Assembly: GCF_004152865.1 (NCBI RefSeq)
Contig: NZ_SEOO01000010.1
Location: 47,971-111,970, forward strand
Direction: 5' to 3'
Source of the DNA: Sphingobium cupriresistens
GTDB lineage: Bacteria; Pseudomonadota; Alphaproteobacteria; Sphingomonadales; Sphingomonadaceae
DNA length: 64,000 nucleotides
Positions within the stretch are counted from its first letter, which is position 1. The number at the start of each line of letters is the position of its first letter. This document shows, one piece after another, positions 1-9,424 of this stretch. The notes under the pieces are model-generated. The model ran no database searches. It saw only the letters and a program-made list of their open reading frames with translations, and was not told the origin of the DNA. The position numbers were made by a program, and so were the translations under genes.

Positions 1-507
1 CGGTGTCTTTAGCTGATAGTCGCGGATCGACCCGTCATTGAACACCGAATAGGCGACGATGTGCGACAGCGCGTCGTCCTTGGCTATGTCCTTGCCGCCC
101 TTGCCGACGACCGCGACCATTTCGGCCTCATAGTCGAGCTGGTCGGAACAGGGCGGCTTGATGATGGGGGCGCCATGGCCGATCAGGCTGCTATTGAACC
201 GACCGAACACGGTCGGGAATTCGGGTACCTGGAAACCGCCCTCCGCGGCATGGTCCTTATAGTTCAGGCCCAGGCACAGGATCTTGGGCGCCTTGACCAG
301 TGGCGGCAGGAACGTCAGGTCGTCGATGGCGACATCCTCGCCCCCGGTCGCGACCGCGTCACCCGCCTGAGTCAGCGCATCGCCACCCTGCGCGATCAGC
401 GCGTCCAGATCATAGAGCGCTGCATCGCCGAACAGCACCTTGACGCCCGCCCCGGTATCGACCGCCAAACCGATCTGCCCATTTCTCGAAACCTTAGCCA
501 AACGCAT
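1..507 (-). CDS. Fumarylacetoacetate hydrolase family protein (C-terminus beyond window)
   Basis: The reverse strand is open from ATG at 507 to the window edge, giving 169 residues of the N-terminal part. The stretch KAPKILCLGLNYKDHAAE is the typical entry to the FAH catalytic fold, and DYEAEMVAVVGKGG carries acidic residues that in this family bind the divalent metal. Family members hydrolyse C-C bonds of diketo acids or decarboxylate/isomerise oxo-acids late in ring catabolism. A good Shine-Dalgarno (AGGAGG) lies just upstream of the ATG. It is divergent from the GntR regulator at 626, which is a plausible controller. The C-terminal half is outside the window, so the substrate class cannot be narrowed. 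Confidence 0.85.
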   Translation of the reverse strand, partial: MRLAKVSRNGQIGLAVDTGAGVKVLFGDAALYDLDALIAQGGDALTQAGDAVATGGEDVAIDDLTFLPPLVKAPKILCLGLNYKDHAAEGGFQVPEFPTVFGRFNSSLIGHGAPIIKPPCSDQLDYEAEMVAVVGKGGKDIAKDDALSHIVAYSVFNDGSIRDYQLKTP

Positions 508-566
508 GATTCTTGTCCTCCTGATACCCTGCCACCGTGGCGGCCGCCGCCATCCGGGTCAATATG

Positions 567-579
567 AAATATATTCTGA
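567..579. promoter_or_regulatory. AT-rich element in the FAH/gntR divergent promoter
   Basis: The divergent 118-bp intergenic region has an AT-rich core at about 561-597 in otherwise GC-rich DNA. Positions 567-579 read AAATATATTCTGA. Its exact reverse complement occurs at 12246-12258 in front of the LuxR-type regulator gene. It may be a promoter element or an operator; the function is inferred. Confidence 0.4.
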
Positions 580-625
580 GATTTAAAATATACTATCTGC
601 ATTTGCCTGTGGTTTCAAAGCTGCT

Positions 626-1330
626 ATGACTGCTGCGATGATGAAGAAATTGAGCCTGACCGAGCGGGCCTATCGCCAGTTGCGGGATGATCTGCTGACG
701 TGTCGGCTGGTGCCGGGTGACAGGATCAACATCAAGGATGTGTCCGACAATCGCGGATTCAGCCTTGGCGCGGTGCGGGAGGCTTTGTCCCGCCTGACGT
801 CCGAAGGTTTCGTGACGCAGGATGATGCGCGCGGTTTTCGCGCGACGCCGATTTCGATCGGCGACCTGATGGATCTGGTAACGGTGCGCAGCGATATAGA
901 AGGGCAATGTCTGCGCCGCGCCATTATGAGCGGAGGGCTGGACTGGGAGTCCGCGATCGTCAGCGCCGCCCACCGCCTGAGCAAAACGCCGACTCGCGAT
1001 CCCGCCGATCCTGCCCGCCTGAACGAGGATTATGCCGACGCCCATGGCGCGTTCCACCATGCGCTGGTGGCCGCCTGCGACAGCCCCTGGCTGCTGCGGA
1101 TGCGCGACTGGCTCTACGCCCAGTCGGAGCGCTATCGCTACCTCACCGTCCCGCTGGCGACCGGCGAGCGCGATCTGGTCCATGAACATCGCGATATCGT
1201 CACCGCGACGCTCGGCCGCGACGCCGATCGGGCGGTGGCGCTGCTGGGCGATCACCTGATGGCGACCGCCCGCCTGCTGGTCGATGCGCAGGACGGCGCG
1301 ATGCGCCTGCCGGGCGAGAAGGCGGCCTGA
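626..1330 (+). CDS. GntR-family transcriptional regulator with FCD-type ligand domain
   Basis: A 234-residue protein. The N-terminal winged helix (about residues 8-75) contains LTERAYRQLRDDLL and GAVREALSRLTSEGFV, the classic GntR signature. An all-helical C-terminal domain (about 90-220) follows, containing ENYAD/HGAFHHAL-like and HEHRDIV segments that supply His/Asp metal-ligand positions in FCD domains. FCD-type GntR proteins are usually repressors relieved by organic acids. It is divergent from the FAH-family gene and convergent with the SDR at 1338. An internal ATG pair at 638/641 could also be the start, since no strong ribosome site precedes 626. Confidence 0.85.
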   Translation: MTAAMMKKLSLTERAYRQLRDDLLTCRLVPGDRINIKDVSDNRGFSLGAVREALSRLTSEGFVTQDDARGFRATPISIGDLMDLVTVRSDIEGQCLRRAIMSGGLDWESAIVSAAHRLSKTPTRDPADPARLNEDYADAHGAFHHALVAACDSPWLLRMRDWLYAQSERYRYLTVPLATGERDLVHEHRDIVTATLGRDADRAVALLGDHLMATARLLVDAQDGAMRLPGEKAA

Positions 1331-1337
1331 CCCCATT

Positions 1338-2120
1338 CTAGTCCTGCCGCTTCTGTCCGGTTCCGCCGCCACTGGCGGGCATTAGCATGTTGCTCATTCC
1401 GCCATCGACCAATATGTCGATCCCGCTAATATGTCCCGCTTGAGGCCCGATCAGGAACAAAATGGCGTTGGCGACATCTTCGGCCATGCCCAGCTTGCCC
1501 AGCGGTATGCTCGCCTCGCGCTGGTCGCGCCGGGCCTTGTCGTCATAGCCCGCTGCCGTCATCGGCGTATAGGTCGGGCCGGGGGATACGCTGTTGCATC
1601 GGATGCCGTCCGGTCCCCATTCGATGCTCAACTGGCGGATCATCATCAGCAAGGCGGCCTTGCTGCATGAATAGAAACCCAGCGCGGGCGTCGGCGCGGT
1701 CGCGGACATGGAGGCGGTGGCCACGAAGGCGCCCTTGCTGACTTTCAAATGCGGATGCGCCGCCTTGCCCAGCAGCCAGGCGGACCGGGTATTGATCGCA
1801 AAGATACGGTCGAAATCTTCGACGGGGAGGTCGACGAGCGCGCCACCCATGATGATTCCGGCATTGCTGACGACCGCGTCGATCCCGCCCATATGCGCAA
1901 GCGCTGCCGCCACGATCCGGTCGCCGCAATCCAGCTGCGCCAGGTCGACCACGCACGTCGCAGCCGCCGGGCCGATCGCATCGGCGACGATCTGAAGGTT
2001 GGCCGCATCCCGATCGACCAGCAACATCCGATGCTCGCCCGCAATCGCGCCGCCATCGGCCAGCAGTTGCGCGCAGGCGCGCCCTATGCCGCTGGCCGCG
2101 CCTGTGATGATGACCCGCAT
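1338..2120 (-). CDS. Short-chain dehydrogenase/reductase
   Basis: Starting at ATG 2120, preceded by GGGAGAG, the protein is 260 residues and begins MRVIITGAASGIG. The upstream in-frame extension is not SDR-like and overlaps the ligase gene, so it is rejected. Visible motifs are TGAASGIG (nucleotide binding), NAGI, a catalytic Ser region followed by YSCSKAA (YxxxK), and a terminal VDGG. It lies 26 bp behind the acyl-CoA ligase gene and is probably co-transcribed with it. It likely oxidises or reduces a hydroxyl/keto group of a catabolic intermediate. Cofactor preference (NAD vs NADP) is unclear. Confidence 0.9.
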   Translation of the reverse strand: MRVIITGAASGIGRACAQLLADGGAIAGEHRMLLVDRDAANLQIVADAIGPAAATCVVDLAQLDCGDRIVAAALAHMGGIDAVVSNAGIIMGGALVDLPVEDFDRIFAINTRSAWLLGKAAHPHLKVSKGAFVATASMSATAPTPALGFYSCSKAALLMMIRQLSIEWGPDGIRCNSVSPGPTYTPMTAAGYDDKARRDQREASIPLGKLGMAEDVANAILFLIGPQAGHISGIDILVDGGMSNMLMPASGGGTGQKRQD

Positions 2121-2146
2121 ATATGCTCTCCCAATTCTTTTTTCTG

Positions 2147-3817
2147 TCAGTCGTTCAGGCCCAGTTCGTCCATCAACGCCGCGCGCAGCTTGAACTTTTG
2201 AATCTTTGACGCCGACATAGGCCATTCGTCGACGAACCGGATGTGGCGCGGCACCTTGAACGATGCCAGGCGCGCCTTGGTGTAGGCGATCAGTTCGTCC
2301 GGCTCCACCGACACGTCGCCATCGCACTCGATATAGGCCGCCGGTATCTCGGCCAGCCGATCGTCGGGCAGGCCGACGACCTGCGCCAGCCGGACGGCGG
2401 GATGGCTGGCCAGGACGGCCTCCACTTCCGCTGCTGCGACATTCTCACCGCCGACCTTTAGCATATCCTTGAAACGTCCATGGAACATCACATGGCCTTC
2501 CGCGTCGATCGATCCGATGTCGGCGCTATGATACCATCCGTCCGGGTCGATCGCTTCGGCGGTTTTTTCCGGGTCGCGATAATAGCCGTCGAACAGATTA
2601 TAGCCGCGGATCAATATTTCGCCCCGCTCGTCCACGCCGCGTTCCACGCCGGTGTCGGGATCGATGATTTTCATCTCGATCCCGGCCAGCGGATAGCCCA
2701 GCTTTCTGAAGCCCATTTCAGGGTCCATCGCCGGGCCGCCAGTCGTCACGATCCCCGTCGCTTCGGTCATGCCCATGGTGCCGACTTGCAGCATGTTGGG
2801 CGCCTTGTCTCGATAGGCCCGGCCGACCCGGTCCGGCATGAAGGCAAAGCAGCTATTTTGCAGGCGGACGGACGACATATCCGTCTTGTCCCAATCGGGG
2901 TGCGCGATCATCGCCTGATGGAAGGTGACGAAGGGCAAAAACATCATCGTCACCCGTTCCGCCTCGATCTGGCGCAGGCTTTCCCCGGCGTCGAAATGGG
3001 GCTGGCCGATGAAGGTGCCGCCTACATCCATCGCGCCCAGCATGCACAGCATCGCGGCGATGTGAAACAGCGGCAGCGGCGACCAGGCGCGTTCGTCGGG
3101 CTGGAAGCCCCAGCGATAGCGGGCAAGATTATTCGCCTCGCGCGTCACCGCCTCATGGCTGAGCAGGCAACCCTTGGGATTGGCCGACGTCCCGGACGTA
3201 TAGAGGATCATCGCGGTGTCGCGGACACGCACCGTCAAACGTGCGTCATGTATGTCCATCTCGCTGACGCCATCTGCCGCTGCATCGAACATGGCTTGGT
3301 CGATGAAACCGGGGGCGGAGCGTCCGCCAAGCATGATGATCTGTCGAAGCAGGGGCGTTTCCGCCAGCGTCAGCGCGGCAGGATCGACCGCCGATGACAG
3401 GTCGGGAAAGGCCTCTGTCAGGCGCGCGCCGAAATCCACATGCTCGCTGATCAGATCATTAGTCACGATTGCACGCAAATCGGCATTTTGCGCCACATAA
3501 GCCATTTCCGGCGCCTTGTAGCGGGCATTCATCAACACCGACACCGCGCCGCACATGGCGTTGGCGAACAGCGTTTCGACAAATTCGATGCTGGACGGCA
3601 ATAATATGCCGACATGGTCGCCCCGCCCGATGCCCAGCGCTTTCAACCCACGCGCGCGCCGTAGGACGCTCGCCACCAGATCGTCATAGCTTTTGCGTTC
3701 GCCTGGAAAGACCAGTGCGTCCTTGCCGCGACCCTTGTCCCACCCTGCCAGTAGCAGATCGCCCAGCGTCGTCGCCGTTATGCGAATTGCGGCGCTGTCC
3801 TCGCCCTTGATGCCCAC
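2147..3817 (-). CDS. Acyl-CoA synthetase (AMP-dependent ligase)
   Basis: This 556-residue ANL-superfamily adenylating enzyme starts at GTG 3817 behind GGAGCG. The ATP loop is YTSGTSANPKG. MGMTEATG follows, then GWYHSADIG, GRFKDMLKVGGENV at the hinge, and a C-terminal SKIQKFKL that supplies the catalytic lysine. It activates a carboxylic acid to its CoA thioester before beta-oxidation. It is transcribed away from the thiolase/FadB operon at 3971, with a CCTTTC-GTTG-GATAGG palindrome between the two operons. This suggests it primes the substrate for that pathway. The chain or ring type accepted cannot be read from sequence. Confidence 0.92.
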   Translation of the reverse strand: MGIKGEDSAAIRITATTLGDLLLAGWDKGRGKDALVFPGERKSYDDLVASVLRRARGLKALGIGRGDHVGILLPSSIEFVETLFANAMCGAVSVLMNARYKAPEMAYVAQNADLRAIVTNDLISEHVDFGARLTEAFPDLSSAVDPAALTLAETPLLRQIIMLGGRSAPGFIDQAMFDAAADGVSEMDIHDARLTVRVRDTAMILYTSGTSANPKGCLLSHEAVTREANNLARYRWGFQPDERAWSPLPLFHIAAMLCMLGAMDVGGTFIGQPHFDAGESLRQIEAERVTMMFLPFVTFHQAMIAHPDWDKTDMSSVRLQNSCFAFMPDRVGRAYRDKAPNMLQVGTMGMTEATGIVTTGGPAMDPEMGFRKLGYPLAGIEMKIIDPDTGVERGVDERGEILIRGYNLFDGYYRDPEKTAEAIDPDGWYHSADIGSIDAEGHVMFHGRFKDMLKVGGENVAAAEVEAVLASHPAVRLAQVVGLPDDRLAEIPAAYIECDGDVSVEPDELIAYTKARLASFKVPRHIRFVDEWPMSASKIQKFKLRAALMDELGLND

Positions 3818-3886
3818 GAAAGCCCGCTCCTAAATTTCAGCCGATCCTGTCTTGGCATCAGATTGCAGCGCCCGCGCGCCCATGCG

Positions 3887-3902
3887 CCTTTCGTTGGATA
3901 GG
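3887..3902. promoter_or_regulatory. Candidate regulon palindrome (site A)
   Basis: CCTTTC-GTTG-GATAGG: 5 of 6 arm positions pair around a 4-base spacer. It lies between the divergent acyl-CoA ligase and thiolase operons. It belongs to the family of nine CCTRYC-N4-GRYAGG-like sites seen in this window. Confidence 0.5.
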
Positions 3903-3970
3903 TGCGGACAGGGCGGCCCGCGCCAAGAGCGGACACAGCAAAGTATCGGATCACGGGTCGGGAATTTACG

Positions 3971-5173
3971 ATGGAAGCCTATATCTACGATCATGTTCGC
4001 ACGCCGCGCGGCAAGGGCCGCCCGGACGGCGCGCTGCACGAAATCACGTCGGTCGAAATGGCCGCGCAATTGCTCAAGGCGCTCCAGACCCGCAACGATC
4101 TGGACACCGCGTTGCTGGACGATGTCATCATCGGCATGGCCCAGCCGGTCGGCGAGCAGGGCGGCGTTCTGGCCCGCGCGGCCGTATTGCAGGCCGGCTA
4201 TGCTCAAACCGTCGCCGGACAGCAGATCCATCGTTTTTGCGCCACCGGGCTGGACGCTGTCAGCCTGATCGCGGCGCAGGTTCATGCCGGGATGATCGAC
4301 GCGGGAATCGGCGGCGGCGTAGAATCGATGAGTCGCACGGTGATGGGTTATGATTCGGGCGCATGGACATCCGATCCCGCGGTTGCTTACGGCAATTATT
4401 ACGCGCCGCAGGGGATCGGTGCGGACATTATAGCCACACTGGACGGCTATACCCGCGAAGATGTCGATCGCTTCGCGGTCGAAAGCCAGCGCAAGGCTGC
4501 CCATGCGTGGGATCAGGGCTATTTCAAACGCTCTATCGTCCCGGTAACGGATGTTTTAGGCGAGGTTGTCCTCGACCGTGACGAGCATATGCGTCCGGGC
4601 ACCACAGTCGAAAGCCTGGCCAAGCTCAAGCCGGCGTTCGAAGGGTTCGGCAAGGCCGGGTTCGAAGCCGTGGCGAAGGCGAAATATCCGCAGATCGAAG
4701 AGCTGAGCTATGTCCATCATGGCGGCAACAGTTCGGGCATAGTCGACGGGTCGGGTCTGGTGCTCGTGGGATCCAGGGCATTTGGGGAAAAGGCCGGATT
4801 GAAGCCGCGCGGCCGCATCCGCGCCTATGCCAATATCGGGTCTGAACCCACGATCATGCTGACAGCGCCGACCGCCGTGTCGCGCAAGGCCTTGAAGGTC
4901 GGCGGCATGACTGAAAAGGACATCGACCTGTGGGAGCTGAACGAAGCCTTCGCCAGCGTCGTCATGCACTTCCAGCGCAACCTCGACATTCCCGATGACA
5001 AGATCAACGTGAATGGCGGCGCGATCGCCATGGGCCATCCGCTCGGCGCGACCGGGGCGATGATCCTGGGCACCGTGCTCGACGAACTGGAGCGGCGCGA
5101 TGCGTCAACCGGCCTTATAACGCTGTGCGCCGCCAACGGCCTGGGCACGGCCGCCATTATCGAGCGCGTCTGA
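3971..5173 (+). CDS. Acetyl-CoA C-acyltransferase (thiolase)
   Basis: A 400-residue thiolase starting at ATG 3971 ([16 protein letters not shown]); the 23-residue in-frame extension upstream is not family-like. The acyl-accepting nucleophile is Cys90 in [14 protein letters not shown]. The His of [15 protein letters not shown] and the Cys of [11 protein letters not shown] complete the active site. It cleaves 3-ketoacyl-CoA to acetyl-CoA (or propionyl-CoA) and a shortened acyl-CoA. It heads an operon with the FadB/J-like protein (34-bp gap), acyl-CoA dehydrogenase, MaoC hydratase and SDR, so it is catabolic rather than biosynthetic. Confidence 0.93.
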   Translation: MEAYIYDHVRTPRGKGRPDGALHEITSVEMAAQLLKALQTRNDLDTALLDDVIIGMAQPVGEQGGVLARAAVLQAGYAQTVAGQQIHRFCATGLDAVSLIAAQVHAGMIDAGIGGGVESMSRTVMGYDSGAWTSDPAVAYGNYYAPQGIGADIIATLDGYTREDVDRFAVESQRKAAHAWDQGYFKRSIVPVTDVLGEVVLDRDEHMRPGTTVESLAKLKPAFEGFGKAGFEAVAKAKYPQIEELSYVHHGGNSSGIVDGSGLVLVGSRAFGEKAGLKPRGRIRAYANIGSEPTIMLTAPTAVSRKALKVGGMTEKDIDLWELNEAFASVVMHFQRNLDIPDDKINVNGGAIAMGHPLGATGAMILGTVLDELERRDASTGLITLCAANGLGTAAIIERV

Positions 5174-5207
5174 ACGCGCCCTTGCGAACCATGAAGCGGG
5201 ACATTCC

Positions 5208-7376
5208 ATGAAGACCATGCAACTGCAAAAGGCCGATGACGGCTTCGCGATCCTGACCCTCGACGCCGAAGGATCGATGAACGTCGTCAACGATGCTTTC
5301 ATCGCCGACATGGAAGCGGCGACCCGGCAGATAGCCGAAGACGACAGCATCAAGGGCGTCATCCTGACATCGGCCAAGGCCAGCTTCATGGCGGGCGCCG
5401 ACCTCAAGCAACTGGTCAACGGCTTCGGTACGCTGACGCCCAGCCAAGCCTACGCCTTTTCCAAGCGCGCGACCGACATGCACCGCGCGATCGAACAATC
5501 GGGCAAGCCCTGGGTTGCGGCTATCAACGGGCTGGCGCTCGGCGGCGGGTTCGAACTCGCGCTCGCCTGCCATCGGCGCATCCTGGCGGACGATGCCAAG
5601 GCACTGGTCGGCCTGCCCGAAGTCAATGTGGGCCTGCTCCCTGGATCGGGCGGCACGGTGCGGCTGGGTCTGATCGCGGGCATGAAAACCGCGCTCGACC
5701 TGCTGCTTTCCGGCCGTTCGGTCGGCCCTGCCGATGCGCTCAAGCTCAAGATCGTCGATGAGGTCGTGCCTGCCGCCACGCTGATCGACGCGGGCAAGGC
5801 CTGGCTGGCTACTGGTCCCGATCCGGTCAAGCCGTGGGACGTCAAGGGGTGGACCCCGCCGCAGAAGAAAGGGCTGACCGTCCCGGAAGACTCCGCCGCC
5901 TATATGATGGCGGCTGGCGGCCTAGCGAAGGTCGGCTATAATCAGCCGGCGCCGCTCGCCATCCTCAACTGCGTGTTCCAGGGGCTGCAACTGCCTTTCG
6001 ACAAGGCGCTGACCGTCGAGGGCAAATATTTCGCCAGGCTGCTGACCGATCCTGTCGCGCGCAACATCATCCGCACGACCTTCATTTCCAAGCAGGCCGC
6101 CGAAAAGGGCGCGCGCCGTCCCGAAGGCTTTGAGAAATTCGCGGCCAAGAAGGTCGGCGTGCTGGGCGCGGGCATGATGGGCGCGGGCATCGCCTATGTC
6201 TCCGCCAATGCGGGTATAGAGGTCGTGCTGATCGACCGCGACACCGCGACCGCGCAAAAGGGCAAGGACTACTCCGCCAAGGTGCTGGGCAAGTCGGTGC
6301 AGAAGGGCCAGATAGCGCAGGATAAGGCCGACGCCATCCTGGCCCGTATTACCCCGACCGACGACTTCGCGCTCCTCGACGGCTGCGACCTGGTGATCGA
6401 AGCGGTGTTCGAGGACACTGCGATCAAAGCCGAAACCACGCGCAAGGCCGAAGCGGTGTTGCCCGAAGCGGCCATCTTCGCGTCGAACACGTCCACCCTG
6501 CCGATTTCCCAACTGGCACAGGCCTCCAAACGTCCCGACCAGTTTATCGGCCTGCACTTCTTCTCGCCGGTCGAGCGGATGGGACTGGTCGAGGTCATCA
6601 TGGGTAAGCAAACCAGCAAGGCGACGCTGGCCAAGGGCCTCGATTACATCGCCCAGTTGCGCAAGACACCGATTGTCGTCAACGACAGCCGCGGCTTCTA
6701 CACCAGCCGCGTGTTCCAGATGCTGATCCACGAAGGCGCTGCGATGCTGGCCGAAGGCGTACCGCCTGCGGTGATCGAGAATGCGGCAAAGGCAGTGGGA
6801 ATGCCAGTCGGGCCGCTCGCTCTATTGGATGAACTGACGCTCGATCTGCCGCTCAAGATCGTCGATCAGGCGATCGCGGAAGAGGGCGACGCCTACACGC
6901 CGCCCGCCGGCGTTGCCGTCATGCGACGGATGAAGGATGAAATTGGCCGCTCCGGTCGCAAGACGGGCGGAGCGTTTTACGACTATCCCGAAGGCGGCAA
7001 GAAACATCTGTGGACAGGATTGGCCGATCATTTCCCTACCAAAGCTGGCTGGGACATTGAGGAACTGAAACAGCGCTATCTCTATGCCCAGGCGATGGAA
7101 ACCGCCCGCTGCCTGGAAGAAAATGTGCTGGAAACGCCGCAGGATGCCGACCTTGGCGCCATTTATGGCTGGGGCTTCCCGGCATGGACCGGCGGCACGA
7201 TCAGCTATATCGACACGATCGGCATCGCAAAATTCGTGCAGGAATCCGACCGCCTGGCCCAGCTTTACGGTCCGCGTTTCCTGCCGTCCGCCTGGTTGCG
7301 CGACAAGGCGGCCAGGGGCGAAGATTTCTACACCGCCGCCACCGAAACCACGGTCAAGGAGCCGGTTCCGGCATGA
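5208..7376 (+). CDS. Bifunctional enoyl-CoA hydratase / 3-hydroxyacyl-CoA dehydrogenase
   Basis: The protein has 722 residues, the usual length for FadB/FadJ-type multifunctional proteins. The N-terminal crotonase domain has an oxyanion-hole region MAGADLKQL, LALGGGFELALACH, and GLPEVNVGLLPG with the catalytic glutamates. The dehydrogenase half starts at about residue 310 with GVLGAGMMGAGIA (NAD-binding). FASNTSTLPIS and GLHFFSPVERM follow, with the catalytic His in the latter. A second 3HCDH C-terminal domain ends the protein. It hydrates trans-2-enoyl-CoA and oxidises the L-3-hydroxyacyl-CoA. Its TGA overlaps the next gene's ATG. Confidence 0.93.
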   Translation: MKTMQLQKADDGFAILTLDAEGSMNVVNDAFIADMEAATRQIAEDDSIKGVILTSAKASFMAGADLKQLVNGFGTLTPSQAYAFSKRATDMHRAIEQSGKPWVAAINGLALGGGFELALACHRRILADDAKALVGLPEVNVGLLPGSGGTVRLGLIAGMKTALDLLLSGRSVGPADALKLKIVDEVVPAATLIDAGKAWLATGPDPVKPWDVKGWTPPQKKGLTVPEDSAAYMMAAGGLAKVGYNQPAPLAILNCVFQGLQLPFDKALTVEGKYFARLLTDPVARNIIRTTFISKQAAEKGARRPEGFEKFAAKKVGVLGAGMMGAGIAYVSANAGIEVVLIDRDTATAQKGKDYSAKVLGKSVQKGQIAQDKADAILARITPTDDFALLDGCDLVIEAVFEDTAIKAETTRKAEAVLPEAAIFASNTSTLPISQLAQASKRPDQFIGLHFFSPVERMGLVEVIMGKQTSKATLAKGLDYIAQLRKTPIVVNDSRGFYTSRVFQMLIHEGAAMLAEGVPPAVIENAAKAVGMPVGPLALLDELTLDLPLKIVDQAIAEEGDAYTPPAGVAVMRRMKDEIGRSGRKTGGAFYDYPEGGKKHLWTGLADHFPTKAGWDIEELKQRYLYAQAMETARCLEENVLETPQDADLGAIYGWGFPAWTGGTISYIDTIGIAKFVQESDRLAQLYGPRFLPSAWLRDKAARGEDFYTAATETTVKEPVPA

Positions 7377-8530
7377 AACGCCTGATTTTCGAAACTGAGC
7401 ATGAGCAGTTTCGCGATAGCGTGGTCAAGTTCATGGGCGCCGAAGTCGGCGCCCATGCCGAGCGCTTTCGCGAGCAGGGCATGGTGGATCGCGACCTGTA
7501 TCTTAAGGCGGGCGCGAACGGTCTGCTGTGCACCTGGGCGGACGAAAAATATGGCGGCGCGGGGATAGACGATTTTCGCTTCGAACAGATCATCATCGAA
7601 GAAAATATGCGGCATGGCGATGTAGGCTTCTACATCAACCTGCATAATGATCTGGTTGCGCCCTATATCGCCAAGCTGGGAACGGAGGAACAGAAGGATC
7701 GCTGGATGCCCGGCATCGTCAGCGGGGAAAAAATCCTGGCCGTCGCGATGACCGAACCTTCGACCGGCAGCGACCTGGCCGGGATGCGCACCAGCGCCAC
7801 CGATCAGGGCGACCATTGGCTGCTCAATGGCGCGAAAACCTATATTTCCAACGGGATATTGGGTGATTTGGTTATCGTCGCCGCGCGCACCGATCCCAAC
7901 AGCCGCCACGGTCTTGGCCTGTTCGTGGTCGAACGCGGCATGGAAGGGTTCGAACGCGGGCGCAAACTCGCTAAGATGGGTCTGAAAGCCCAGGATACCG
8001 CTGAACTCTTCTTCAACGACGTGAAGGTGCCCAAGGCCAATGTGCTGGGCGATCCGACGCAGGGCTTCAAATATCTGGCCCGTTTCCTGGCGCAAGAGCG
8101 GTTGGTCGCCGCGATCGGCTTCATGGCGACGGCGCAGACCGCGTTCGACATCACGCTAGATTATGTGAAGGAGCGCAAGGCGTTCGGCAAACCGATCGGC
8201 GCGTTCCAGAACAGCCGGTTCAAGATGGCGTCGATGCGGGCCGAACTGGACGCGCTTCAAACCTATGTCGATCAATGCGTCCTGCTGCTCAACGCCGGCG
8301 AATTGACGGCGGAGGATGCGTCGGCGGCCAAGCTGTTGACCAGCGAACTGGAAGGCCGGGTGATGGACGAGTGCGTACAATTGCACGGTGGCGCGGGCTA
8401 TATGGAAGAATATCGCATCAGCCGCATGTATACCGACGCCCGGATCAGCCGTATCTTCGCCGGCACCAGCGAAATCATGCGTGAAATTATCGGGCGCGGG
8501 CTGGGTCTGGACGAGCGCAAGCTGTCCTGA
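7373..8530 (+). CDS. Acyl-CoA dehydrogenase
   Basis: 385 residues from ATG 7373, overlapping the upstream stop (ATGA). It shows the full acyl-CoA dehydrogenase fold: an N-terminal helical domain, the FAD-binding segment AVAMTEPSTGSDLAG, the TYISNG strand, and the C-terminal QLHGGAGYMEEYRISRMYTDAR and IFAGTSEIMREIIGR segments. The C-terminal AGT replaces the EGT of medium-chain enzymes, so the base is probably elsewhere, as in long- or branched-chain members. It introduces the alpha,beta double bond in the operon's beta-oxidation cycle and passes electrons to ETF, which is not encoded here. Confidence 0.94.
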   Translation: MKRLIFETEHEQFRDSVVKFMGAEVGAHAERFREQGMVDRDLYLKAGANGLLCTWADEKYGGAGIDDFRFEQIIIEENMRHGDVGFYINLHNDLVAPYIAKLGTEEQKDRWMPGIVSGEKILAVAMTEPSTGSDLAGMRTSATDQGDHWLLNGAKTYISNGILGDLVIVAARTDPNSRHGLGLFVVERGMEGFERGRKLAKMGLKAQDTAELFFNDVKVPKANVLGDPTQGFKYLARFLAQERLVAAIGFMATAQTAFDITLDYVKERKAFGKPIGAFQNSRFKMASMRAELDALQTYVDQCVLLLNAGELTAEDASAAKLLTSELEGRVMDECVQLHGGAGYMEEYRISRMYTDARISRIFAGTSEIMREIIGRGLGLDERKLS

Positions 8531-8551
8531 GCCATTGCCGGGAGAGTGCCG

Positions 8552-9406
8552 ATGTTGAACCTTGATCGTTTGCGGGCCTTTGCTGTCCCGGCGGCGGAAG
8601 ATATTTGCGATCCGCGCAGCGCCATCCTTTACGCGCTGGGCGTGGGTGCCGGGCTGGGTGCGATCGACGAGCAGCATCTGCTGTTCGAGCGTGACCTTGA
8701 AGTGCTGCCGACGATGGCGCTGGTGCTGGGGACACCGGGTTTCTGGCCGATGGCGGGCGAACTGGGCTGGGACTGGCCGCGCATCCTGCACGGGGAGCAG
8801 AGTTTGCGGCTGCTGCGTCCGTTGGAACTGGGCCAGTTGGTGCATGGCCGGATAGAGATTGGCGATGTCGCCGACAAAGGACCGGGCAAGGCTGCGCTGG
8901 TGCGCGCCAAGCGGACCCTGATGACCCCGACCGATCTGGTGATCGCGGAGATGGAGGAAATCTGGGTGCTGCGCGGCGCGGGCGGCTTTGGCGGTCCGCG
9001 CGATTTGCCGGGCCAAATGGCGACGACGATGCCCGACGAACCGGCCCATGCCTTGCTCGATCTGCCGACCGCGATCAATCAGGCGCTGCTCTATCGCCTG
9101 ACCGGGGATCGCAATCCGCTGCATGTCGATGCAGGGACGGCGGCATCGGCAGGGTTTGATCGACCCGTTTTGCATGGGCTGGCGACGATGGGGCTGGTCA
9201 GCAGGGCGCTGGTTCACTTGTGCTGCGGCGGCCAAGCGGCGCTGCTGACCGGGATGAGTGCACGTTTCACCGCACCTGTCTGGCCGGGGGAAACGGTGCG
9301 GACCGAAATCTGGCGCGATGGCGATAACATATTGTTTCGGGCAAGCATCCCCGACCGCAGCGTCGTGGTAATGGATGGCGGACGTGCGTGCGTCGCCGGA
9401 TTTTGA
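8552..9406 (+). CDS. MaoC-family enoyl-CoA hydratase
   Basis: ATG 8552 (MLNLDRLRAF) follows GGGAGAG at a good distance, so the GTG 6 bp upstream is less likely. The result is 284 residues. The C-terminal hotdog domain carries YRLTGDRNPLHVDAGTA, the hydratase-2 motif with catalytic Asp and His, followed by RPVLHGL. The N-terminal half resembles the degenerate second hotdog of double-hotdog peroxisomal MFE-2 hydratases. Such enzymes hydrate 2-enoyl-CoA, often to the (R)-3-hydroxy isomer, and act on bulky or 2-methyl-branched substrates. Its coexistence with the FadB-like hydratase suggests two hydration steps or stereochemistries. Confidence 0.86.
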   Translation: MLNLDRLRAFAVPAAEDICDPRSAILYALGVGAGLGAIDEQHLLFERDLEVLPTMALVLGTPGFWPMAGELGWDWPRILHGEQSLRLLRPLELGQLVHGRIEIGDVADKGPGKAALVRAKRTLMTPTDLVIAEMEEIWVLRGAGGFGGPRDLPGQMATTMPDEPAHALLDLPTAINQALLYRLTGDRNPLHVDAGTAASAGFDRPVLHGLATMGLVSRALVHLCCGGQAALLTGMSARFTAPVWPGETVRTEIWRDGDNILFRASIPDRSVVVMDGGRACVAGF

Positions 9407-9424
9407 AGAAGAACGGGAAGCAAA

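Noticed and set aside
3846..3861. CCTGTCTTGGCATCAG as a second site in the ligase/thiolase promoter
   Set aside because: It matches the left arm only and would need a 3-base spacer; not counted among the nine sites.
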